A stretch of 64,000 nucleotides of DNA from Orbilia blumenaviensis (lineage: Eukaryota; Ascomycota; Orbiliomycetes; Orbiliales; Orbiliaceae), in assembly GCA_036872755.1 (NCBI GenBank), contig JAVHNS010000007.1:744001-808000 (forward strand). The letters run 5' to 3'. Positions 11,030-23,764 of the stretch are shown piece by piece; positions within the stretch are counted from its first letter, which is position 1; each line of letters opens with the position of its first letter. The translations under genes were made by a program, and so were the position numbers. The notes beneath the pieces were generated by a model, which saw only the letters and a program-made list of their open reading frames with translations, did no database searches and was not told the origin of the DNA.

Positions 11030-11986
11030 ATGATACCTTCTACAACGGCTCTGAGAGCCTTACGGCAGACCCTTCGACAGCTCAACATCTCTCCGATATC
11101 GAACCCCTCATCATCCGCATCGGCCTTCGTTTTCCCGATCACCCAGGTCCGATTCGCATCTATCATTGCAGATCTTCGTGATATCCGTACGCAGCATACG
11201 AACAAGAAGCGTGTCGGTCGCGGTCCCTCGTCTGGCAAGGGTAAAACATCCGGTCGTGGTCACAAAGGTCAGGGCCAGCGTGGTGGACACAGGCCTACGA
11301 ACTTTGAGGGAGGTCAGACACCTCAATGGATTGTAAATCCTGAAAAAGGATTCACGAACCCGCTGGTGAAGCATTTCACACCATTGAACCTGGGGACTTT
11401 GCAATTGTGGATCAATCAAGGACGGATTGACCCGACCAAGCCGATTACTTTGAAGGAATTATATGACTCGAGGGCTGTGCATGGTATCAAAGATGGCGTA
11501 AAGCTATTGGCAAGAGTATGGACACCCTTTACTAGAATATGAAAACCACTCAATCAGAAACTAATGATAATTGTTTAGGACGTCGATGAATTTACAACCC
11601 CAATCGAAATCGAGGTTAACAAAGCCTCCAGACAGGCGATCGAGAAAATCGAATCGCTCGGTGGGAAAATCACAACGAGGTTCTACACAAGAGAAGGTAT
11701 CCGGTTTTTGACAAGACCACATCTATTCCCTGATGGCCACCGATTGGCCGGTCCGACCTCGAGAGCGGATATTGAATACTACAGAGACCCAGCACACAGA
11801 GGTTATCTTACACATCTCGTTCAGCCTGGCGAGACCCCAAGCTTGTTCTGGGGTAGGAAGCCACAGAGGCGGAAGCCGGTGGGAGATAAGCAGGCGCCAG
11901 TGGTAAAGAAGAGCGCAGGGGAACTTGAAGTACAGAAGAAGAAGAAGGAGTTAAGGAAAGCTCAGTCCGAGAACAGAGTCTTCTAA
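11030..11986 (+). CDS. MRPL10: Mitochondrial large-subunit ribosomal protein uL15m, 297 aa
   Basis: There are two exons, 11030..11515 and 11579..11986, with a GTATGG donor and a TTTAG acceptor in phase 0. The N-terminus (about 45 residues) is rich in Arg, Ser, Thr and Ala with almost no acid, as in a mitochondrial presequence. The L15 core begins with a glycine-rich rRNA-binding tract ([15 protein letters not shown]) followed by FEGGQTP. The L18e/L15-type C-terminal part follows, with a fungal lysine-rich tail. It corresponds to yeast Mrpl10 and belongs to the mitoribosome large subunit in the matrix. I chose the ATG at 11030. The in-frame ATG 12 codons upstream would weaken the presequence by adding acidic residues. 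Confidence 0.93.
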
Positions 11987-12276
11987 GAGACTCTGTTACA
12001 TATACTATTTTTCTACTGTATGATATAATTTAACTGAGAGGTCTTTGGCAGAGGAGTATATTGTACATAGCTATTCCGGTATCCTCTATATATTGATTTT
12101 GTATATTTCAACTAGGCGGTGGCTGGATATGGTGGTAGAGTTAGTTTTATATCGTGACATATAAAATGTTATGGAGTTCTGGGTTGTCGCTTAAGTTCAA
12201 CTTCCAACCGGCAACCAGAACTTGATCTCTGATTCACCACGCATATCGCTAGCTTCGCACCCAACCACTAGTCAAC

Positions 12277-13651
12277 ATGCCTTCAGAATCCGAAGCCATC
12301 GAGTTCGCGAACTCGCCAATCTCCTTCTATGAGCTTCTTAACCTGGAAACAACAGCGCAAGCTAAAGATGTCCGACGCGCGTACCGAAAAACCGCGCTTC
12401 AATACCATCCAGACAAGAATCCCGTAAGTCCCCAGAAACCCATCATCCCATGCCTGATCTGCCCCTTCTATATACCACACCGTCGCTGAACGACCATCAA
12501 TTTTTTTTATTTCCTCGTATCATCTACAGTGAAAAACAATAAACCAAGAAGAAAGAACCCATACCAACCGAAACATTTCACAAATCGTTTTTTTTGTGGA
12601 TATCAAATAGGACAACCCTTCCGCCGTCGAAAAATTTCACCTGCTCACCGCCGCGCAAGAGATACTCTGTGATGCTACATTACGCGCCGCATACGACAAT
12701 GCACTCGCTGCGAAGGTTGCCAAGAAACGGCGCGCGGAGGCGTACGATAACAATAGACGACAGATGAAGGAGGAGCTGGAAGCTCGGGAGAATAACGCTA
12801 AACGGCAGAAGACCGACGCCGACGAGAAGAAGCGGGAGTTTGAACGACTAAAAGAGGAGGGAGCAAGGAGGAGAATGGAAATGGATGAAAGGAAAAGGAG
12901 GGAGGCCGCTGCTGAAGAAGAGGAAGGAGAGGCAGCAGAAATGGAAATCGACCAGGATGGAGACCAGGAAGTTGTCGCCGGTGAATCCAAATTCTCGGAA
13001 CTCGATCGAACACTTAAGGTGAAATGGAGACGGAAGGGCGCCGGCGAAATGATGGATAAAGCTGGTTTGGTGGATTTATTCAGCCGATTTGGAAAGATCA
13101 ATGAATGCGTAGTGGTTTCTGGGAAGGGTGAGAGAGAAAAGAAGTATGCGAGCGCCTTGCTAATATTCAACAATATTGCGCATGCATACGCTGCCGTCCA
13201 CCGAGACACGAAAGCTTTGGAGGAGGAAGACGACGAATGGGCGATATTTAAAGACGTACTATGGGCCTCGGGCAAAGAGCCGGATCTGACATTCAAAAAG
13301 CCGTCCAAACCAACAGAGGCCGCACGGGAAAACCTGCCGTCACATTCGCGAGGGAGTGAGTCGCAGTCCAAGCCCAGAGCACATAAGGATGATGAGCAGG
13401 ACAAATTCCCGACATTCGCCAAAAATTACAAGCCCTCATCAAAACCTGCACCCTCTTTTAGTTTTAAGGCATCATCATTCAAAAAACCTACAACATCCGC
13501 AGAATCCTCCAGCCGAGCTGATGACATGGACTTTGAATCAGTCACTCTGATGAGGATGAAAGCTAAAGCAGCCGAAAGGCGTAAAGCAGAACAGCAAAAA
13601 CTAACCGATGAGCTACTAAAGCGAGAGGCCGAAGAAGAGAAGGCCGAGTAA
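12277..13651 (+). CDS. cwf23: DnaJ-RRM protein, cwf23/DNAJC17-like spliceosome co-chaperone, 395 aa
   Basis: There are two exons, 12277..12423 and 12611..13651. The intron is 187 bp, long for this window. The J domain spans residues 12-80, with the Hsp70-activating HPD at 44-46 immediately before the intron. A highly charged Lys/Glu coiled coil follows (about 90-155), then an RRM-like fold (FSRFGKINECVVV ... ASALLIFNNIAHAYAAV), and a Lys/Ser-rich tail. J domain plus coiled coil plus RRM is the architecture of human DNAJC17 and S. pombe Cwf23 (Cwc23 in yeast, which lacks a clear RRM), a nuclear co-chaperone linked to spliceosome disassembly. It follows the uL15m gene in the same direction after 290 bp. 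Confidence 0.88.
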
Positions 13652-13744
13652 CCTAATCGCGATCATAGTATGGCGTTTATATACCCCCCAAATTATCATA
13701 CAATTCCTATCAAAACATAGTTTCGTCGTAAAACACAGAAGTAT

Positions 13745-15012
13745 CTACAAAACCTCATTTGTAACAGCCCCAGTAGTATGCCACTCGGGCACAAAAGCTT
13801 TAATCTTCACGACCTCCCCATCCCCTACCCCTTCTCCAAGATCAACCTTAAACTCGTCTACCTCCGGATCAAAACTCGGGCTTTCACCACCCAGGCTCGT
13901 GGTCGTCATAATTTCCAATCTACACAGTGCCAGCCCGATATTCCCCACGTTTCCAAAGAACTTCCCTGCCGATCTCCCCTTCTTGTTCACTCGGGCGATA
14001 TTGCCACCAGTTTGTATCTCCGGAAGTGTAGCCCCGAATAGCGGATCGTACAGTGGTGTTGTATTCTTCAGCGGTTCCGAAGAGGTATACAACTGCACTG
14101 GCAATATCCTCTTCCTAACAACGCCCGTATGCCGTGTGCGAATTGTCAATTCCTGTCCAACATAACATCCCTTATGAAAACTAATCCCAGACATGTAGTC
14201 GATGTTCGATTCTTGAGGTAGTCCAGATCCAGACACTATCTCCGTTGGCGTTTCAGGTACCCCCAGTAAATATCTCTTGAGCTTATACGTCAAATCGTCA
14301 TTTGGGGTGGTGACCAGCCCTTCGGACGGTGATACATCCGCCGGCAGCACGATCCTGCGGCCCATGCCCGGTGCTCTCGGATCCACGCATCCAATCTTAA
14401 GATTTGAAGGATGGTCGATAGTCTCGTCTTCTCCTAACCGGAAGGAGTTCGGAACAGACCAGACATCGAAGTCGTCAACTGCCTTAACGGTAAACTTCGA
14501 CCGAAGCTTATACCGCCGTATATGCTTCAAAAGCTCGGGCGCTAGGGCTGCTCCAACATCAATCAAAAAAGCAGGGTCATCACTACTGTTCGTGAGCAGA
14601 GAGTGCCTAGAATGATTTGTAGGGTATATGAAGACGTCATAGAGAACCCTTCCCTATACTCCTCTTGTTAGTCTCCAAATATATATAAATTAATAGGATG
14701 GTATAACCTTACCTGGGCCGTCAAAAAGGCAGAATACAAGCCCTCGACATTCTTTGGGTCTGGGACAACATTCGTAGTAATTCCGTGTAGGAAATCCGCG
14801 GCATCTCGGCCCTGGATAGATATTAATTTTCTCGACGAAGAGAGCTTGAAAACCTGGTGTTCGCCAGGTGGCGTAGGAGGCAACAGAACCCTCTGCGTCT
14901 CTGAACACAAAGGAAGACCATCACGAAGACTTCGAGAGGTCGCGATTGACCGTTTCTGAATGCATGAACGGCAGACATAGCCGAGTATCTGGGCTGTGCG
15001 CCGACGAGACAT
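13745..15012 (-). CDS. IBA57: IBA57/CAF17 mitochondrial iron-sulfur cluster assembly factor, 402 aa
   Basis: There are two exons, 14713..15012 and 13745..14653, separated by a 59-bp intron with a GTAAGG donor (phase 0). The N-terminus is a mitochondrial-type presequence (MSRRRTAQ..., many Arg/Ser, no acidic residues in the first 25). The YgfZ/GcvT-like core includes the family signature KGCYVGQE at residues 261-268, with the cysteine used in folate-dependent function. IBA57 acts with ISA1/ISA2 in the matrix to build [4Fe-4S] clusters for aconitase-type and radical-SAM enzymes. Only 93 bp separate its stop from that of the convergent cwf23-like gene, so the 3' UTRs probably overlap. Confidence 0.93.
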
Positions 15013-15592
15013 GATGGACAAGTGTTGAAGAAGTGTTTGCAAAACGTCACTGGCCGGATATTCGAACAACGCGATACCTGTGATTTATCAGCAAAATACC
15101 ACAGACATTTTGGCCACAGTTAAGTGTACAGCTGCACAGTTAATGTTAGATACACTGATTAAAACTTGTTTTTGTGCCATATTAGTCTAGATCTTAGGGG
15201 AGATTATTCAATAATTTCGCATTCACTATCATTATTCAACACGATAACGCCATAGTTAACAATTAATAATTTAAAAGGAAATATTAAAGAAGAAAAAGCA
15301 TGTAATGGCGGAAGCAACGTCTTAGTAAAAATGTGTTATTTGTGCGTCCGCAATTTCTGAATTGAAAGCGTTTTTAGGAAAAGAGCAAATAGAATTCATT
15401 AACAAAATTAGGGTATTGAAAGAGTTCCTCTAGAGCTTGTCAGAGGCAGCGAAAGAAATGAAATTCAACACATTCCACCATCAGTAAGAAAAGCATTTAA
15501 AGGGGAGGTCATGGTAAACACGCTTGAATCAAAAGCGACGGCATAATATCGTATCAAAACGAACAAAAGAAGACTAGGTTAATAGGCTACCT
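15013..15592. other. Intergenic, IBA57 upstream region and 3' flank of the HAM1-like gene
   Basis: These 580 bp are AT-rich (especially 15170-15320) and contain no coding frame of note. They should hold the IBA57 promoter and the 3' UTR of the HAM1-like gene. Confidence 0.4.
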
Positions 15593-18316
15593 CTAATGTC
15601 CTAGAGCAGAACGAACGTTGGTGCCCAACATTGGAGCATTGATATTGTTTGGCTTTGTGGTTTCTGGGAGTTGTGCATATGGGCCAGCACGAGTAGTTGG
15701 GCCGGTGGTATGGCCGATAGGATCGAATCCTGCCCCGTCAAAGTTCAGGCCACGAGTATCGAAGTCTGCTCCAGAATCACGGGGAGCACGAAGCTGAGCT
15801 CGGCCAGTACCGTGTGATTTGCGGGTAATCTCGACGGGCTTTGGAATGTTTGTTGATTCCTTGGCAGTTCCGATGCTGAAAACCGGAGATTCCCATCGTT
15901 CACCATCGCGAGCCATCTTCTTGTATTTGGAAGCAGTGGTTGAGGTACCACTAGGAAGCTGGATATCTTTGAACATGGAGTCCTCTTGGGTAACAGCAAT
16001 ATTCGCTTTCTTATCAGCAGTGACCTCTTGAACCTTCTCTTTCTTCTGAGTGAACTCATGTTGAGCAGCGGACCAGTAACGTTGGAAGATGTTCCGGGCG
16101 TTTTCAGGATCTGGATTTTCTCGCAAATCTTCCTCAACCTTGTCAACCTCTGACTTGATGGCGAACAGCTTGCTGTCAAGTTCAGAGAACGACGTCTTAA
16201 TCTGCTTTTCGAGAACTTTCTGTAGAGCAGGGCGGACAACCTTCAAGAGAAGTGGCTTGAAGATACTGAAGAGCAGCTTGTGTTTGCTCTGTTTGAGCTT
16301 AATGTTGACATGCTTGACGTTGACATCGACCTTGTCGATTTGGAAGAAATGGGCGCGATCCTTCTTCTCGGCAGTCGACATCTTAATAGTAAAGCTAAAG
16401 CCTTCACCGCCCATGTAGATATCCATCAACCCGGTATCAGTGAGTGACGGGAATCCCTGCTTCTTCTTAATGTAAAAGCTGACATCCTTGAGATCACACT
16501 GAACTCCTGAAACGGAAAGCATGACCTTTTGCTTGTTCTTGCTAGTGGTGTCCTTACGTCCCCAACGGAAGTATGAATCGTTACCGAACTCAAAGACGTT
16601 GGGCATCAAATTGTCTCCTTCGATTACGAGATTCTCAACGATGACATCATATTGATGGTCAGTGTACTCAATTCTTGGAACTGGAACATAGCGGACGGTT
16701 TCAAAGAAGCCAGGGAGAATGACAGTAGTAACATCAGTAACGAGGTGCTTCTTGAAGACCGCTTTGCCGTTTGTATCCTTGCCAAGATTGTTCAATAACT
16801 TCGTGATGGAATCCGCAAACCGCTTGTTTTGGGGGTCCTGAGCGAACTGGTCACCCAAAAATTTGAATTCGTCAACAATGCGGTCTGTATGGCTGCGATA
16901 GCGCTCACGAAGGAGGAAGCGGCCACGATCGTAAAGGCTGTCGTACTCATCGTTGGCGGTATCAGTCAAGATATAACCTTGTTCCTTCAAACATCTCCGA
17001 ATATATCCGTCGACATCTCTGAACCAACCCTTCAGTTGAGGGTCTTTGTCGGCGTCTCTGTAGATATCATTGATAGCCTCAAACAGGTCCTCAGAGGAAG
17101 TGTTGTTGGCAAATCGCTCGAGGACAATACGCAGTAAGTTCTCTGCCGACTTGAGATGATTGTCATCACGGACAGTTGAAACGGAAGTATTTGCTTGTTC
17201 TCCAACAGACTTGGTGTGCCCAGCATAGGTCTCGGCAAGGTACAATAGGGTATCGATGGCTTGTTGATAGTCTTCATGTCCTTGAATTTCGACAACCATC
17301 TTCTTCAAACGGTAGATAGTTTGGTCGCGACGTTCCTGTGGCATCTTCCCCCCAAGGTAGTCGGAAGCTCGTCGCTTGTATTCGTTGCTTGTCTCCTTAA
17401 CCTTGTTCTTTTGCTCTTCGAATTGTTGATCATCCTTACGGGCGTCTAAGGTGTTGAACCCGGCCTGTACGCCGCCCTGAGCATTGATACCTGACTGCGA
17501 TCCGGTTTGGTATTCTCCGGCCGCCTGTCCGGCAAGATCACGTGGATTTCTGGAACCCTCTGGGTGAGCAGTGGCGGCAGTTTCCCCAACGGCTTGCTTG
17601 ACATCCTCAGTGTTGACTGGTGCGTTCTTATTGAAGGCGCCCTTAGCACGGCCTTGGAGAGCATTACGAGAGAGATCAGGTGCCTCGTGCCAGGCGTTCT
17701 CCTCAGCTGGCTTATCAATTTGGCCCAATTGGTCTTGTGAAGGTTGAAGTTTCCCTCCAGCCTTCTGGGCAACGTCAGAGGCGATATCTCGGAAAAGTAT
17801 TGTGGAATCGGTCACTGCGGGCTAACTGTTAATAAAGTTAAGTGGAAACAAGGGGTCCTATGTATTGATTGACTTACAAAGCTTCCTGAATTGTCCATTA
17901 GTAATCATCAAAGTTCCCAATGTTCGGAGTCCAGCAAGAGCTTGATCGCCGTCCTGCTTGGCTTGGTCTTTGGTGATAGGTGCATTAGGACTCGGGCCGC
18001 CAGCAGTCTTAGCAGACTGTTGGGCATGCCAGATGAACTCTTGAATGGCTTGGTCATGGTTTTTGGTGAGAAGGAGCAATTTAGCCTCGTTGATGACACT
18101 TTTGAGGTCGTCAACTAGAGACTTCCCTTCATCGGAAAGCTTATCACTGGGAGAATTGAGGGCTGACGACTGTAGGACGCTGTTGAGGGCAACATCAATT
18201 TGCTGGTTAGAAGGGACCTTGCCATTGGCGAAGGCATTGTAGATTCCGAACAGTCTCAGTTTGTTCTCGATGTCAGCATCTCGGACCTTTGGGTCCACTG
18301 GACGGTTAACCGACAT
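15593..18316 (-). CDS. HAM1-like (DUF5923/DUF4449) fungal protein, 886 aa
   Basis: There are two exons, 17878..18316 and 15593..17814. The 63-bp intron (GTAAGT donor, CAG acceptor) splits a Leu codon. The sequence matches my memory of the long fungal protein family with the Pfam HAM1-like N- and C-terminal domains (formerly DUF5923 and DUF4449). That includes the charged helical stretch around EIQGHEDYQQAIDTLLYLAE and the beta-rich region GFFETVRYVPVPRIEY. The beta-rich part followed by an amphipathic, lysine-rich stretch recalls TULIP/SMP lipid-binding folds, but that is only an impression. There is no signal peptide or transmembrane segment. The N-terminal half holds a disordered Gly/Gln/Asn-rich linker. 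The ATG giving MSVNRP was chosen because the extra 18 upstream residues are not protein-like. Confidence 0.75.
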
Positions 18317-21074
18317 GACGAAACGATTGTGAGAGTGATATCCTTGATGATTGTGTATGGTAAAGATCACTTGGTGGTGTGGGTGGAGGAGATGAGGTGG
18401 AAGTTGATGTTGATTTTGGTGATTTTGTTTAGGTGAGAGGACCTGATGGGTGTGGTGTGGTGATGATGTCAGGAAAACAGCTTTGACTGAGAGAATGGAG
18501 CAAGAAATAGAAATTTACTTTTTTAATAGTAGAATAATGTTCTCTAAGCTACGTTGGTGCGGTAAATATGATGCGGCAAGTTCTGGCCAATTGAAATTTC
18601 AATGTAATAGTGGCGGATTTTGTCGTATTTTATATAGCGAGAATCGTCTCAGAGAGGTGCGTACTGTCCAGATCTACCCATCCGCACGCATGGCAGGCAG
18701 CATTCCTTCCTTATATACTTCCATACCCGTACAGTATGAAAACAGCACGGTTCCCTTGTCTCTAGTCTCGAGCAATACATGAATTGACATTTTGAATTTC
18801 CTGTTTTTACTAGTAGCGTTTGGGCTTCTATCCGTCAGGTTGTAGCTGTTTGGGGGAAAGAAGCGTGTAGTTGGTAAGTATGATATAGTGGTGACGAAAC
18901 AGGAGCATGTCCCAACGTTCTAGCTTTGCCCGTCACCCGATCGGTTTAGTTCGATAGATCGGACGAATTAACCCCAACTCCCATGGTAAACTATTCCTTC
19001 GCATTTGGCGGTGATGCACCAGTTATCTATGCCTTGGGGTTTTTCTGTCATTGGGCGTGACTATTTATGCGGTTACCTACTATAGGACTAGCGCTGGAGT
19101 TTTCAAATGACCTTGGAATGACCTTGAAATATCGAAATCGCGTTGGAATTGGGGATCGACGCCACTTTACTCCCGATTTTTAAGTACTGGAGCACTTGCT
19201 AGGTTCATACTACTCCAGTTATTTTAAATTGGTACCGAACGTTAAAACGCCCAATATAGTACTTAGGTCGGTATTTTCCTACTGAATTATTTATATGGCT
19301 AGATCATACGTAGCAAGTTGCACTTTTCGTTGCAATAAATATTCCAACCTAGTATAGATGTAGTCTCGGTCCCAGGTATAGATGATCCTATACATACGCC
19401 GAATTTCAATATTAATATTCTGGATCCATCTGAGTGCAGTACGCGTCAGTAGTACTACTTTATTTGCGCCGGGACTCAGAAGCTATACTATCTTGAGACC
19501 TTTCGATTCGGAAGAGTTACTGAGTGGCCCGGATCAGCATCGTGGGTGTATAGAAAGCGCGTCCCTCAAGAAACTTCAAGACTATCATCTCATGGCGTGA
19601 CAGAATGGTGCTGTACTGTCGTCATGAACACTGAAGAACGATATTTATTTGGCTGTCGCAACGTCATAATGACATTTGCTAATGTGTTGGAGTCGCCAAG
19701 ATATTATAGGGCTGGAACTAACCCGTTTTGGATAATACAACACTGTAGCGATCGAGAAACGCAAAGGTCTGGGACAGAAGGGCGGCTTGGGTTGATCACG
19801 CGATCAAGTTGATTGGTGGCGGCCTTGGCTTATAATTCAAATACAAGCGAAGGATCCCTATGTCAACTTCGAAATGTTTTGGAGAATCTATTGAATATAT
19901 AATTCATAAAAGCCAAAGCAGATGCTTTGATATAATTAATCCGCCAGACCATAATCAACAACCTCACCTGGATGGATTCAATCGGGTTTCCGACAAGGGT
20001 TGGTTAGGAGATTCTTGAGCTTGGATCCGAAGCTAGATCGTAGCATGGTATATGCTGCAATATAGATCTGACTCCTAGCTTGAAATTACCTTTCTATTCT
20101 TGCTCTTTCAAAGTATTAAAAGGGAAAGTGCCTTCACTGGCGACCCCTCGGGCGTATATCTGTGCAGCCCGGCATCGATGCGTCACGGTATCAAAGCCCT
20201 CGAGTTCTATGCGTCTGCCGCACTGGTGACCACCCTGATACCTCTAGGACATTTTACGGTTATCGCTTGCCTCAGTACCACGTAGCTATATCAATTCTAG
20301 TTGTATAGGATGGGAACTACCTATGCTTCCGGCATCTAATGAGCGTGTACGTGTATGAGGCCCAGACTCTCGAACCTGTGAAATATTGATACCACTATCG
20401 AGGAGGACACAATCACGGAAACGGAAACCTTCTTTACCCACGATGAAACAACAAGCACCCCCGCAGCTACTGCCATGGGCGATGGACGGGATCCATGTAT
20501 TGCGCCTCTCGAACCCACCATAGTAAAGAAACGCCGCAACAATACTGGACAGCTTGGCCCTGACTGCGTCAGTATACCCTACTCATAGATGTTTCTTTAC
20601 AGTTTCGATTTGATCTTGGAACACTTGCTTACGAACCGTTTTGACAAAGTAACGTCATTGCTCGAGGCCACATGGCTGGTTCGCCTATTCTTAGAAGTCC
20701 ACTCAGAGCTGTCCCTTGAACAGATATCAGAACTGTACACCTTGCCAATGAAGCGTCGTATACTACGAGACTAGTAGATACCTAGGTAAGTTAATAAATA
20801 TATACCTATTTTTAGGGTATCATAGTACTAAACCATATAAAAAATCATAAAATAATTGGTACTGTGGAACTGATAGCGAAAATGGGGGAACCCGTTAACA
20901 ATTCCCGATTTAAAACCCCTGTCCACAAACCGGGTAACACAAGCCCCGAACTCGTGTTGCCCACTCGAAATACCACATAGCCCCACCCAAATTGGCAAAA
21001 GATGAGTAAAAACCACGGTCTTTCGACGAGCAAAAAAATTTGATGAGGAAGGAAAGCAAAAAAGAAGAAGTTCA
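18317..21074. other. 2.8-kb gene-free region
   Basis: No open frame here exceeds about 110 codons and none has recognisable content. The right end approaches a tRNA gene. The part nearest 18317 should be the HAM1-like gene promoter, with TATATAAA on the minus strand at 18629-18636. The rest is AT-rich intergenic sequence with scattered CCTAGGTA-type motifs. Confidence 0.45.
18629..18636 (-). promoter_or_regulatory. TATA-box candidate of the HAM1-like gene
   Basis: TATATAAA on the minus strand lies about 310 bp upstream of the start codon. The assignment rests on sequence and position only. Confidence 0.3.
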
Positions 21075-21161
21075 GGCGGTTACCAGGGCTCGAACCTGGG
21101 ACCTCTCGCATATTGTTTCTAAGAACCCTAAGCGAGAATTATACCACTAAACCATAACCGC
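21075..21161 (-). tRNA. tRNA-Pro(AGG) with a 15-nt intron
   Basis: The acceptor stem GCGGTTA (21155-21161) pairs with TAACCGC (21076-21082), followed by a C discriminator at 21075. The D arm contains GGTTTAGTGGTATAA, the T arm contains GGTTCGAGCCC, and the anticodon stem is TCTCGC/GCGAGA. The loop reads TTAGGG then T, giving anticodon AGG (21127-21129). The canonical intron position after base 37 holds 15 nt at 21111-21125. The mature tRNA would be 72 nt. The stem sequence around the anticodon matches fungal tRNA-Pro. It decodes CCU and, after inosine modification, CCC and CCA. Confidence 0.93.
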
Positions 21162-21784
21162 TTGATGGAAGTAAAGGCTTGAAAAGCACGCTATGAGCGT
21201 TTGTGCAGTAGCGTTCAATAGAGTTAAGACTAAAACTACCTAGGTACCTAGGTAGCTTCGATTAAATTTTGGATAGATGGAGTTGGGAGGTTGATACCAC
21301 AGGTTAGCTAAGATCTGAGTGTATCACAAGATGTTCTCAGGCTTTATATCTGCAGAAGTTCCCAGAAATAAAGCAGGCTCGGGCCCTCCAAAAAAATTCA
21401 GCTTGAAAATATGCGTCCTTTCCAACGTTACAGAATACAGGACCAGCTACAACTAGAACCTCACCCTAGCCTTCAAACGTCAATTTCAAACCAGAATCCA
21501 ACAAAATATTAAAGGAGGCCACACAGGACAGGCTTCATATAAGGACTGTGCATTATATTTACTATTATGAGACTATATTGCCCAAGTGCTATTTGTATAC
21601 AGACACGCTCGCGTAAGCCTTCAAAATCGAAGAAAACCCTGGCCACCTAGGTACTGTTGGTGGTTCAACCTCCTATTTTGGTTTTCGCAAAGTGAAAAAA
21701 AAGATTATACATACGAGTAATATTAAATAATTACGGATATGTGGCTCCCTAAGAAACGACTATACTACTATTGAGAACTGGGGC
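21162..21784. other. Gene-free stretch between tRNA-Pro and the first F-box-like gene
   Basis: This 623-bp region contains a palindromic tract, CCTAGGTACCTAGG, near 21238-21252. Otherwise it is AT-rich sequence without a coding frame. Confidence 0.4.
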
Positions 21785-23295
21785 TCACCTTCTCGAATAT
21801 CGATCAAGTGGTTCTATAAACCTTGGGGTCTGGTAGCCTAGTTCCTGGAGTCTACCATCATCCCACATACAATCCGCCACCATCACATTATCCGATAACG
21901 TCCAGTTTTTCTCGATCAGCCCCCTGTATCTCTGCGGTACCTCCACTGCTCCATCTATACCCTTAACCAGCCTCCTCAGCGGCGGAGCACGATACGTATC
22001 CATATCTTTCCCCAAAGCGCATCTTCTTAGTCCCATATACAGCAAATTCCTCACCGCTTCCCTACAGTTTCTCAGCATGCCAGTTCGGAATATCACACTT
22101 ATTTCACCACGCTGTGCCCCGTCCTGGTGAAATACCGATTTTGCACATTTGTCGGAGCGGACCAGCGTGTCAATAGCCTCCCTAGCCTTCTTTCCGTTCC
22201 CCAGTGATTCCAGTAATTCTGCCTGTTTTCCCGGGCTAAATTCCTTTTCCGTATAGATGAAATCAATCAAATCTATATGTTCGCGTATATATATTTCCGC
22301 TGATTTGATAAACTCGAATCGTGTTAGCAGCGCTTACTATATCGTGTTCGGAATTTGTAAATTTGGGCAACCAAGGTTGTCTTACCCGTTTCGTCCTGAA
22401 GAAACCATGTGTCTCGTCCTATTATACGCCTCGGTTTCGATTTCAGTGGCTGCTCCCCAAAACCTTCCTCGGCAACTCTCCTAGGAATCTCCTCCCACAA
22501 TAATTCCATAACGACTTCCACTTCTCTCGCATCCCAAAAACCCCAGGCGTTATTTAGATCGCTATAAATCTTCACATCCCTATGCTCCACTCCGCTTATA
22601 TCAGGCAAATACAAGTCAGTGAGGTGCCCTAACTCAAATTCCCGGCGGGTTATCTTCGAGAGCATAACCATCCAGGTGTTGTAAATTGCCTTCATGACCC
22701 TCAGTCGTTCTGAAGTTGTAGGTGGGCGGTAGCTCCGAGACGAATAGTGCGGCTTCAATTGGTGGTCCGTGAATATATTTGCTAGTCTTTCGATATCCTC
22801 ATGTATTGTCCTCATTTGAGAAACGGTATCGGCATTTAGGGACTCAATGGTAGCTCTGCGTATCGAATTCGCCTTTTTTGCTATAATGCGGTTGCCATAA
22901 GTTGCAAATTTAGCACTACAGTAATTAATTCAGGCCTGGCATGAGCTCATCGCCACTATAGATCACCAAAACATACAAGGATCTTCGTCACCATTCAATA
23001 CCCACGCCACTGACATCCCCAACTGCAATTTCGGAGGATTTAAACACTCCAAAATCCTGGCCGCCTCATGACTTCTGTGAAACCGAAAATTCAACAAAGC
23101 GAGCGGAAGAAGGTAGTCCCGTTCGATTTCATTCCAATATGCCCTATCAAGAATCTTTGGGTGTGCCTGTAAGAAACTAGGGACACTATCGGGGAATGCA
23201 AGACGTAGACTATCGAGGTCTGCCTTTTCGTCGATTTCGCACAAGATATGAAGAAATACGTCGTAAGGGAGGGATTCGAAGCCTGAGACAACCAT
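21785..23295 (-). CDS. F-box-like protein A, 442 aa (tandem paralog 1)
   Basis: There are three exons, 22977..23295, 22386..22880 and 21785..22299. Donors are GTATGT and GTAAGA, branch points are CTAA-like and GCTAAC, and both introns are phase 1. The N-terminus (about 6-50, ESLPYDVFLHILCEIDEKAD then LDSLRLAF) looks like a degenerate F-box: LPxDVxxxIL followed by a Leu-rich helix. The C-terminus ends with VADCMWDDGRLQELGY, a block shared with neighbour B and with many uncharacterised fungal F-box-type proteins. If the F-box is functional it would bind Skp1 in an SCF ubiquitin ligase. No substrate-binding repeats are visible. Gene B downstream in this cluster is its paralog, and intron 2 here matches B's single intron in place and phase. 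Confidence 0.7.
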
Positions 23296-23764
23296 GTTAA
23301 CCCAACTAGCTTATGGGTCGCGATATCGAATTATGGTATAGGGCCTTTATGTATTCTTGTGTTAGCTATAGATGCCGCAAGTTTAATGGAATCAGTCGTT
23401 GCGAGCCCCGAAGCTATGCGATGATATATGTCAATATCTAGGATTTAACACGAGACCAGATTCAACAGCCTCATGTTGTAATATGCAAATGCGAGTTGTG
23501 AGCAACACGGATTTTTAAGCTGTGGGCATCTAAAGGTGGATCCGAGGCCGCGAGCCGGACTACGGTCCAGGCATAGCAAAGAACACTCGATGTAATCCCA
23601 AAATACATTCACCCTAAGATCCAACCGTAAGCTATATCATATATACTTCAAATAGAAATATATTAATACCTAAATCCTAAATCACTTTCCCTATAATTAC
23701 TTAAGATAAGTAAGCTGTGTATATCCCTATTAGGTACTACAATACAAAATGCGAATCAATATAT
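23296..23764. other. Spacer between the two F-box-like paralogs
   Basis: This 469-bp spacer should contain the promoter of gene A and the 3' UTR of gene B. No coding frame is seen. Confidence 0.4.

Noticed and set aside
12637..13422. 261-codon minus-strand frame opposite the cwf23-like gene
   Set aside because: It is Ser/Ala low-complexity and mirrors the charged coiled-coil coding strand.
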